Source: Candidatus Mediterraneibacter stercorigallinarum (lineage in GTDB: Bacteria > Bacillota > Clostridia > Lachnospirales > Lachnospiraceae). From it: 11,192 nucleotides of DNA. The number at the start of each line of letters is the position of its first letter. Positions within the stretch are counted from its first letter, which is position 1. The stretch lies in NCBI GenBank assembly GCA_019116185.1, contig DXCD01000227.1, forward strand, positions 1 to 11,192, given 5' to 3'. Of the stretch, positions 7,092 to 11,192 are shown piece by piece. The translations under genes were made by a program, and so were the position numbers. The notes beneath the pieces were generated by a model. It ran no database searches and had not been told where the DNA came from. It was given only the letters and a program-made list of their open reading frames with translations.

Positions 7092-8754
7092 CAAATAATT
7101 CCTCCTCTTCTGCTTCCCGAAGTTTTGTCTTCCTGCGTTTCATCAAAATCGCCGCCACGGTAATGCCTGCTGCCGCTACTATAATGACCGCCGCGATCAG
7201 TCCCACAGGAACGCCCCCTTCTTGCGGTATCTCTTCGGTCAGCATCCCCATATCTGCCGGCATGGTTTCTTTCAGGACTGTCATGGTGAACTTCTGTTCC
7301 GCGGTGCTTACATTGCCCGCGTCATCTTCATAGGTCAAAATCAGTTTACAGTCTTCTCCGCCTTTCGTCTCCTTTTTTGCCGTAACGATACTGTCAATTG
7401 TCCCCGTGGCCCCGGCATCCAGATTGCCGATGAACTGTTCCTGGGATTCGATCATTTTTCCCTCAAAGCGCGCCTTTACATTGTACATTTTGACGCGGCC
7501 CAGATTATACAGGCTGCACGATATATTTGCTTCTTCTCCCACGGATACTGTATCCGGCGCGATCTGGATCTTGCTGAATTCAAATCTGGCTTCCTGCTTC
7601 ACGGGAATCGCAAGACTGGACTGCGCCTCGTACTGCGTCGCGCTTCCGTCTTCATATTTCATACTCATGCTGATGCTGTACGGCTTCTGCACCAAGTCAG
7701 CCCTGGCATTGAGATCGATCGCGATATCTCTTGTGCCACCCGCGGGTATGCTCTCCAGATAAACGGAACTGGAACCGGACGATGGAAGAAACGCCGGTGC
7801 TTCGGCCGCTGCCTCAGTTCCGGAAGAAGGCGCCTGGAAATCAAACAGCATATTTGAGACGCCTGTATGGGAAGACGTATTTTTCAGATGCACGACCAGC
7901 TTGAAGTCACTTCCCGCGCGTACCTCCCCCGGCTCTGTGCTGAACCCCGTAACAATGACTCTGGGCACCGAGCCGTTTGTCCCTGACGCACTTCCTCCTG
8001 CAATGACCGGTTCACTGTTATAAAAGCCTCCGGACGTCAATCCTGTATCTGCGCCTGTCCCGGCCGGCGCTGCCGGGGATTGTCCTGAATTGTCTCCACC
8101 GGAAGGCTCTCCGGAAGACGCCCCCGGATCTGACGGTTTCCCGCCGGATGGTTTTTCTTCATCAGGCTTATCCTTTGCCGTTGTCTTCACAAACACATAT
8201 CGTTCTGTCTCATAGGCTCTTTCCCCATCATCGTAAGTGATACGGAAACTGAGCTTATACGCCTTTCCGGTGACATCGTCCTTTACCGTGAGCATGTCAT
8301 TGTCCGCGCCCCATACCGCATCCGCCTGCTTCCCTGCTCCAAGTGTGCCCAGTCCCAGCTCGTAATTCAGCTTGTCCAGTTCAAACGGCCAGTCCGCTTC
8401 ATTCTGGATAACCGGAGCGATCCTTACATTCTGCGCGTCCATGTTCCCACTGTTTTTCACGCTGATCTGCAGCCGCGCCTTCTCTCCGGCACGGAAAACC
8501 GGCGTTTCCTGGCCATCCCCTACACTCAGCTGAATGCGCGCCAGATCCATTCCCTCCCTAGTAAGACTTTCTGCCTGGGCTGACATCTTCTGTATCCGCA
8601 CCGGTCCGCCCTCCGCCCTGACAGACGCATTCGCCCTGACCGATACATTTGCCCCGCCCCATGCATTTACCGGTATTGCCGCCGGCAGTATAAAAGCCGC
8701 GCACAGCGCTGCTGTCCCTATTGTTCTCAATATATTTCTTCTATGCTTTGTCAT
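7057..8754 (-). CDS. Exported, membrane-anchored CARDB/NEW3-like protein of an ABC cassette
   Basis: From ATG 8754 this is a 565-aa protein. Residues 1-32 form a signal peptide (basic TKHRRN, then a hydrophobic core ending IPVNAWG). Three Ig-like beta domains can be recognised by lines such as GEKARLQISVKNSGNMDAQNVRI, GSDFKLVVHLKNTSSHTGVSN and GEEANISCSLYNLGRVKMYNVKARF, typical of CARDB/NEW3 folds. A Pro/Ser/Gly-rich linker separates the first from the second. A single helix near the end (VGLIAAVIIVAAAGITVAAILM) is followed by a basic and then an acidic cytoplasmic tail (EEEELFDEVERLTEDEH). The start is chosen because AGGAGGG lies 9 nt upstream; it overlaps the ATPase gene by 14 nt. Lying between the ATPase and the permease, it probably acts as an extracytoplasmic adaptor or substrate receptor. 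The substrate is not evident. Confidence 0.82.
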   Translation of the reverse strand: MTKHRRNILRTIGTAALCAAFILPAAIPVNAWGGANVSVRANASVRAEGGPVRIQKMSAQAESLTREGMDLARIQLSVGDGQETPVFRAGEKARLQISVKNSGNMDAQNVRIAPVIQNEADWPFELDKLNYELGLGTLGAGKQADAVWGADNDMLTVKDDVTGKAYKLSFRITYDDGERAYETERYVFVKTTAKDKPDEEKPSGGKPSDPGASSGEPSGGDNSGQSPAAPAGTGADTGLTSGGFYNSEPVIAGGSASGTNGSVPRVIVTGFSTEPGEVRAGSDFKLVVHLKNTSSHTGVSNMLFDFQAPSSGTEAAAEAPAFLPSSGSSSVYLESIPAGGTRDIAIDLNARADLVQKPYSISMSMKYEDGSATQYEAQSSLAIPVKQEARFEFSKIQIAPDTVSVGEEANISCSLYNLGRVKMYNVKARFEGKMIESQEQFIGNLDAGATGTIDSIVTAKKETKGGEDCKLILTYEDDAGNVSTAEQKFTMTVLKETMPADMGMLTEEIPQEGGVPVGLIAAVIIVAAAGITVAAILMKRRKTKLREAEEEELFDEVERLTEDEH

Positions 8755-9454
8755 TCTCTCTGTCCCTCCTGTTTTCCTGTATACGAACGATCTTCCCGTC
8801 AATAATATGCAGCACCCGGTCTGCATACTCTGCCTCATGCGGGTCATGGGTGACCATTACCAGCGTCCGCTTCTGTTCTCTGACAATCTTCTGCATCAGC
8901 CTCATGACATCTTCCGATGTACGGGAGTCCAGATTGCCTGTCGGTTCATCCGCAAAGATGATCTTCGGATCCGCTACCAGGGCGCGGGCAACGCCTACCC
9001 GCTGCTGCTGCCCTCCCGACATCTGATTGGGCATATGCATCTTATGCTTCCCCAGACTGACCAGCTCCAGCATGCGGTTTGCTTTTTTCAGTCTTGCCTT
9101 TCTCGCCTCTCCACGAAATGTAAGCGGCAGCGCCACATTTTCCAGCGCATTCATCGTGCCCAGCAGATGAAAGGACTGAAAGATAAATCCCACATTCTCC
9201 CTGCGGAATCTCACCAGTTCGTCTTCTTTCAATTTCTCAATATGCTGTCCGCTGATGATAACTTCGCCCCTGGTCGGTCTCTCCAGACCTGCAAGCATGT
9301 TGAGCAGGGTCGATTTACCTGAGCCGGAAGTTCCCACAATAGCGCAGAACTCCCCCTCGCGGATGCCAAAGCTCACACCGTCCAGCGCACGCACCGCCGA
9401 GTCACCGATGCGGTACAGCTTATAAAGGTTGTTCACACTGATAATCTCTTTCAC
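8741..9454 (-). CDS. MacB/LolD-type ABC transporter ATPase
   Basis: From the GTG at 9454 this is a 237-aa ATPase with every functional motif: Walker A GTSGSGKST (41-49), Q-loop Gln93 (IFQSF), the lid motif LLGTMNALENV that marks MacB/LolD members, signature MSGGQQQRV (145-153), Walker B KIIFADE with Glu170, D-loop NLD, and switch His203 (VTHD). It hydrolyses ATP at the cytoplasmic face to drive the FtsX-type permease. The GTG start is preferred over ATG 9487 because AAGGAGG (9460-9466) lies 5 nt upstream and homologous proteins begin with a similar short KEIISVNNLYK-like segment. The upstream 33 nt would add residues with no family match. It is the first gene of the overlapping three-gene cassette. 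No confident promoter was found just upstream. Confidence 0.94.
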   Translation of the reverse strand: MKEIISVNNLYKLYRIGDSAVRALDGVSFGIREGEFCAIVGTSGSGKSTLLNMLAGLERPTRGEVIISGQHIEKLKEDELVRFRRENVGFIFQSFHLLGTMNALENVALPLTFRGEARKARLKKANRMLELVSLGKHKMHMPNQMSGGQQQRVGVARALVADPKIIFADEPTGNLDSRTSEDVMRLMQKIVREQKRTLVMVTHDPHEAEYADRVLHIIDGKIVRIQENRRDRENDKA

Positions 9455-9545
9455 AGCAGCCTCCTTGTCAGTATATGGTAAATGCATATTAGCTTACATT
9501 TTCTAATATTTTGTCAGGGATTTCTTGAAGATTTTCTTAAATATA

Positions 9546-9899
9546 GATCAATCTGGATTTGCCGGGGAGACTTTGATGGAGTAAATCATCCGAAAACCGC
9601 AGCCCTATTTCAAGAGCCTTTCGTGGCGGACAGGGGTGTGGATCCGGTGACTTGGAACGATTTGCTGGAAAAACTTAAAGGAATGGGGTGCGGCGTTAAT
9701 TTCACAGCGGATGCCTGAGCGCAAGCGAATCGTCCGTTGTGAAATTGTATTTAGCCGGACTCCATTCCTTTTAGCTTTTTTCCAAATCGTGGAGCGGAAC
9801 CGGGCCACACCCCTGTCCGCCACGAATACGCCTTAAAATAAACTACGGTTTTCGGACCTTATATCCCTCAGCCGTCTCCCCCACAAATCCAGATTGATC
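9546..9899. repeat. 354-bp near-symmetrical imperfect inverted repeat (candidate MITE-like element or structured RNA)
   Basis: The ends 9546-9561 and 9884-9899 (GATCAATCTGGATTTG and its complement) match perfectly over 16 bp. Inside, matching blocks sit at mirrored positions: GGGGAGAC, TCCGAAAACCG, a 22-bp perfect block at 9620-9641 against 9805-9826, ACGATTTG, AAAGGAATGG, and AATTTCACA (9698-9706) against TGTGAAATT (9738-9746). By eye the two 175-nt arms agree at about two thirds of positions and stay in register to within 1-3 nt. The axis falls exactly on GCAA 9721-9724, a GNRA-type tetraloop if transcribed as plus-strand RNA. No credible reading frame fills it and no transposase or reverse transcriptase is nearby. 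Origin and function are unknown. Confidence 0.85.
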
Positions 9900-9928
9900 C
9901 GCTATAATACATAACGTTTTTGTGCTCT

Positions 9929-9958
9929 ATACTAATTTTTAGTATCATTTCAGTATCA
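9929..9958. promoter_or_regulatory. AGTAT-motif cluster upstream of the small-RNA promoter (possible operator)
   Basis: ATACTAA (9929-9935) and TTAGTAT (9939-9945) form a 7-bp inverted repeat around a TTT loop. AGTATCA occurs twice in direct orientation, at 9941-9947 and 9952-9958, with an 11-nt period, close to one helical turn. The cluster ends 5 nt before the -35 box at 9964, a position suited to a regulator-binding site. No cognate regulator gene is visible, so the function is speculative. Confidence 0.35.
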
Positions 9959-9963
9959 AAAAC

Positions 9964-9992
9964 TTGAATCACCGCGAGTGATATGCTATATT
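9964..9992 (+). promoter_or_regulatory. Extended -10 promoter of the putative antitoxin RNA
   Basis: The -35 TTGAAT (9964-9969) and -10 TATATT (9987-9992) are 17 nt apart, and TGC directly before the -10 box gives an extended -10 element. Transcription would begin around 9999-10001 and run toward the toxin gene on the opposite strand. It is the best plus-strand promoter in this region. Confidence 0.75.
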
Positions 9993-9998
9993 GTGAAT

Positions 9999-10090
9999 AG
10001 AAAAGGGAAACCGTAAGCGGCTTACCCTGAATAATATGTAACTACCTTTACAGGCAGCCGTCAACTATTCGCGGTAGTTGGCGGCTATTT
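9999..10090 (+). ncRNA. Putative antisense RNA antitoxin of a type I toxin-antitoxin locus
   Basis: A transcript from the promoter at 9964-9992 to the hairpin at 10056-10086 would be about 90 nt with no ribosome site or credible peptide. It runs toward the 30-aa toxin gene and overlaps its stop codon and 3' end, as in TxpA/RatA and BsrG/SR4, where toxin mRNA and antitoxin RNA meet tail to tail. Near its 5' end GTAAG and CTTAC (around 10013-10025) can form a small stem-loop. AACTACC (10040-10046) could pair with GGTAGTT (10073-10079) as an alternative to the 3' hairpin. Transcription is predicted only from sequence, and the ends are approximate. Confidence 0.6.
10056..10086. terminator. Shared 3' hairpin of the toxin mRNA and antitoxin RNA
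   Basis: Arms 10056-10067 (AGCCGTCAACTA) and 10075-10086 (TAGTTGGCGGCT) form 12 pairs with one G-T wobble around a 7-nt loop. On the plus strand it is followed by ATTTCATT, a weak T-rich tail suiting termination of the antitoxin RNA. On the minus strand the toxin stop codon TAG forms the start of the stem, but no T-run follows, so termination of the toxin mRNA there is less certain. The segment is common to both RNAs and would therefore be fully complementary between them. Confidence 0.65.
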
Positions 10091-10177
10091 CATTCCCCTG
10101 AAAATCTGATAACACAGACTGACAAGGGCGACAATGAAGATCAACAACTGGAACAGGTCCGAATATGTTACGTTCAT
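10085..10177 (-). CDS. Small hydrophobic type I toxin-like peptide (holin-like toxin, 30 aa)
   Basis: The peptide MNVTYSDLFQLLIFIVALVSLCYQIFRGMK has a short polar N-terminus, one membrane helix (about 8-25) and a basic end. This is the form of TxpA/BsrG and the 'putative holin-like toxin' family, whose members damage the membrane when overproduced. ATG 10177 is preferred because AAGGAGG (10187-10193) lies 9 nt upstream. ATG 10183 (adding Met-Pro) would leave only 3 nt. A longer open frame reaches 10276 but has no ribosome site. A small RNA gene faces it on the other strand, and a leader of about 80 nt contains structure that could hide the ribosome site. The family call rests on size, topology and context. 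Confidence 0.75.
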   Translation of the reverse strand: MNVTYSDLFQLLIFIVALVSLCYQIFRGMK

Positions 10178-10185
10178 TGGCATCG

Positions 10186-10220
10186 CCCTCCTTTCTTTCG
10201 TCTGGAGGGTTCGCCCCTCC
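10186..10220 (-). promoter_or_regulatory. Toxin leader with competing hairpins around the ribosome site
   Basis: On the minus-strand RNA, GGAGGG (10215-10220), CCCTCC (10204-10209) and GGAGGG of the ribosome site (10186-10191) follow one another. The middle CCCTCC can pair with the first copy (6 bp, 5-nt loop) or with the ribosome site (6 bp, 12-nt loop). The two pairings exclude each other, giving open and closed states for toxin translation. Type I toxins commonly hide their ribosome site, which supports a regulatory reading, but the folding is predicted by eye only. Confidence 0.5.
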
Positions 10221-10266
10221 GAAAAGATCAGAGGGTAAGCCGCCCGGCTTTGGTTTCCCTGTCCAT

Positions 10267-10295
10267 ATACTATCACAAGCGCAGACAGCGTACAA
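10267..10295 (-). promoter_or_regulatory. Promoter of the toxin mRNA
   Basis: On the minus strand, -35 TTGTAC (10290-10295) and -10 TAGTAT (10267-10272) are spaced by 17 nt, and TGA before the -10 gives an extended -10 element. The -35 is weak (three of six). Transcription would start near 10260, just at the GGGAAACC leader motif, with about 80 nt of leader before ATG 10177. Confidence 0.6.
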
Positions 10296-10309
10296 TATCC
10301 ATATTAAAG

Positions 10310-10346
10310 AAAGCCGGAAGCGCTGATTTCCAACGTTTCCGGCTTT
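10310..10346 (-). terminator. Intrinsic terminator of the tRNA transcript
   Basis: Arms 10310-10319 (AAAGCCGGAA) and 10337-10346 (TTCCGGCTTT) form a perfect 10-bp stem. CGTT and AGCG inside the loop can add four more pairs. On the minus strand the stem starts a few nt after the tRNA and ends in CTTTCTTTAA. On the plus strand it is followed by TTTTTCT, so it may stop transcription in both directions. It separates the tRNA from the toxin promoter. Confidence 0.85.
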
Positions 10347-10351
10347 TTCTA

Positions 10352-10422
10352 AGCAGATGACGGGAATCGAACCCGCCTCCCCAGCTTGGGAAGCTGGTGT
10401 TCTACCGATGAACTACATCTGC
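10352..10422 (-). tRNA. tRNA-Gly (CCC anticodon)
   Basis: The minus strand folds into a standard 71-nt cloverleaf. The acceptor stem is GCAGATG with CATCTGC. The D arm is GTTC/GAAC. The anticodon stem CCAGC/GCTGG encloses loop TTCCCAA, giving anticodon CCC that reads GGG. The T arm is CGGG/CCCG with TTCGATT. The discriminator base is U, as expected for bacterial glycine tRNA. The 3' CCA is not encoded and must be added enzymatically. It has its own promoter and terminator, so it is a single-gene unit. Confidence 0.95.
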
Positions 10423-10438
10423 ATCTGGCACGTATAAA

Positions 10439-10467
10439 ATTATACCTCTGTCTACTTGAAATTGCAA
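10439..10467 (-). promoter_or_regulatory. Promoter of tRNA-Gly
   Basis: On the minus strand, consensus -10 TATAAT (10439-10444) and -35 TTGCAA (10462-10467) are spaced by 17 nt. Transcription would start near 10432, about 10 nt before the mature tRNA. A perfect 14-bp palindrome lies 10 nt upstream of the -35 (10477-10490). Confidence 0.85.
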
Positions 10468-10476
10468 GGATTTTTT

Positions 10477-10490
10477 ATCGACATGTCGAT
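10477..10490. repeat. 14-bp perfect palindrome upstream of the tRNA promoter
   Basis: ATCGACATGTCGAT is fully self-complementary. It lies between the end of ung and the tRNA promoter, with TTTTTT on its left on the plus strand. Neither strand has the T-run after the stem that a terminator needs, so it is more like a dimeric protein-binding site, or it is chance. Confidence 0.5.
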
Positions 10491-10564
10491 GTACTGTCTT
10501 TATCTCCCCCCTGCTCTGCCGTCTGATCTTGATTGCAGTGAACGGGAAAGCCGCAGGCTCTCCC

Positions 10565-11192
10565 CTACTCGATCTGCCAGTCAATGGGCTCGATGCCATG
10601 TTCCTCCAGGAACCGGTTTGTCTGGCTGAACGGTCTGCTGCCAAAGAAGCCGCGGAATGCAGACAGCGGACTTGGATGCGGGGCTGTCAGGATGAGATGC
10701 TGCGGATTGTTCAGCATGGACCGCTTCCTCTGCGCAGGGCTGCCCCACAGGATAAACACGATCGGGCGGTCCTGGCTGTTGAGCGCCATAATTGCTGCGT
10801 CTGTGAATTCTTCCCATCCGATCCCCCGATGTGAGTTTGCCTGGTGCGCTCTCACAGTGAGCACGGTGTTAAGCATGAGTACTCCCTGCTCCGCCCATTT
10901 GGTCAGGCATCCGTGATTCGGGATCGTACAGCCCAGGTCGTCGTGAAGCTCCTGATAAATATTTACAAGCGACGGCGGGATTTCCACGCCTTTCTTCACA
11001 GAGAAACACAGTCCGTGCGCCTGCCCGTTATTATGGTATGGATCCTGCCCCAGGATCACTACTTTCACATCCTTAAGAGGCGTCAGGTGAAAGGCGTTAA
11101 AAATATCCTCTGCCGGAGGAAAAATCAGCCTTGTCCTGTATTCATGATTCACTGTCTCAAAGAGTTTTTTATAGTACGGTTTAGAAAACTCT
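10565..11192 (-). CDS. ung: Uracil-DNA glycosylase, family 1 (5' partial)
   Basis: The enzyme removes uracil from DNA as the first step of base excision repair. The 208 visible residues contain the water-activating motif GQDPYH with its catalytic Asp, the LLNTVLTV-like stretch (LMLNTVLTVRAHQANSH), the uracil-site segment FILWGSPAQ and the DNA-intercalation loop APHPSPLSAFRGFFGSRPF with its catalytic His. The frame stays open to the end of the window, and the extra codons (EFSKPYYKKLFETVNHEY) fit the family's N-terminus. The gene therefore starts outside the window, and the GTG at 11152 is not the true start. About 15-25 residues should be missing compared with a usual length of about 225. The stop is TAG at 10565-10567. 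Confidence 0.96.
   Translation of the reverse strand, partial: EFSKPYYKKLFETVNHEYRTRLIFPPAEDIFNAFHLTPLKDVKVVILGQDPYHNNGQAHGLCFSVKKGVEIPPSLVNIYQELHDDLGCTIPNHGCLTKWAEQGVLMLNTVLTVRAHQANSHRGIGWEEFTDAAIMALNSQDRPIVFILWGSPAQRKRSMLNNPQHLILTAPHPSPLSAFRGFFGSRPFSQTNRFLEEHGIEPIDWQIE

Noticed and set aside
9470..9475. TATACT on the minus strand just upstream of the ABC ATPase, a possible -10 box
   Set aside because: It would put the transcription start inside the AAGGAGG ribosome site of the GTG start, and no -35 lies 17 nt upstream.
9482..9718. Open frame of 78 codons on the plus strand entering the giant hairpin
   Set aside because: No ribosome site, composition unlike a protein, and it covers only one arm of the inverted repeat; treated as a chance frame.
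9546..9899. Retron msr-msd or integron attC as an explanation of the giant hairpin
   Set aside because: No reverse transcriptase or integrase gene is in the window, and the length and symmetry do not fit a typical attC site; not excluded outside the window.
9903..9908. TATAAT at the right edge of the hairpin as a promoter
   Set aside because: The hexamer 17 nt upstream is a poor -35 and no extended -10 is present; it may matter but cannot be supported.
9546..10300. CRISPR array
   Set aside because: No regularly spaced direct repeats with unique spacers are present; the repeats here are inverted or only two-fold.
11150..11152. GTG as the start of ung
   Set aside because: The frame continues upstream to the window edge with residues that fit the family N-terminus, so the gene is cut by the window.

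Overview
The window looks like a chromosomal stretch from a low-to-mid GC Firmicute, most likely a gut Lachnospiraceae (Blautia, Dorea or Clostridium scindens-like). The reasons are strong AGGAGG ribosome sites, a PfoR-type EIIC protein, a small conserved 87-aa protein that I associate with this family, a tRNA without an encoded CCA, and a holin-like type I toxin. The taxon is inferred from gene content, not measured.

Layout from left to right. Positions 1-1939 (+) hold the 3' end of a secreted or lipoprotein-like gene, then a two-gene unit for an NfeD-family membrane protein and an SPFH/stomatin protein. A perfect 21-bp palindrome separates the SPFH gene from a convergent small alarmone (p)ppGpp synthetase (1998-2747, -), which has a clear promoter. 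Next on the minus strand come a PfoR/EIIC-like membrane protein, a short protein resembling the N-terminal half of a GNAT acetyltransferase, and an MntA-HepT type VII toxin-antitoxin pair. The pair's promoter lies back to back with that of the 87-aa gene (5329-5592, +).

Positions 5676-9454 (-) are a three-gene MacB/LolCDE-like ABC cassette, transcribed as ATPase, then a membrane-anchored exported CARDB/NEW3-like protein, then an FtsX-type permease. Every junction overlaps, so the three are probably translationally coupled and form one complex.

Positions 9455-10085 carry no ordinary protein gene but are rich in structure. A 354-bp near-symmetrical imperfect inverted repeat (9546-9899) has 16-bp perfect ends and a GCAA apex exactly at its centre. 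Next to it is a compact type I toxin-antitoxin-like locus: a 30-aa hydrophobic peptide on the minus strand, a convergent small RNA on the plus strand, a shared hairpin where they meet, related sequences just inside both promoters, and a leader that could hide the toxin ribosome site. A tRNA-Gly(CCC) with promoter and terminator follows, and the window closes inside ung (uracil-DNA glycosylase), cut at its 5' end.

The least explained parts are the 354-bp hairpin and the arrangement of the adjacent type I locus. The other genes belong to recognisable families or are conserved hypotheticals.
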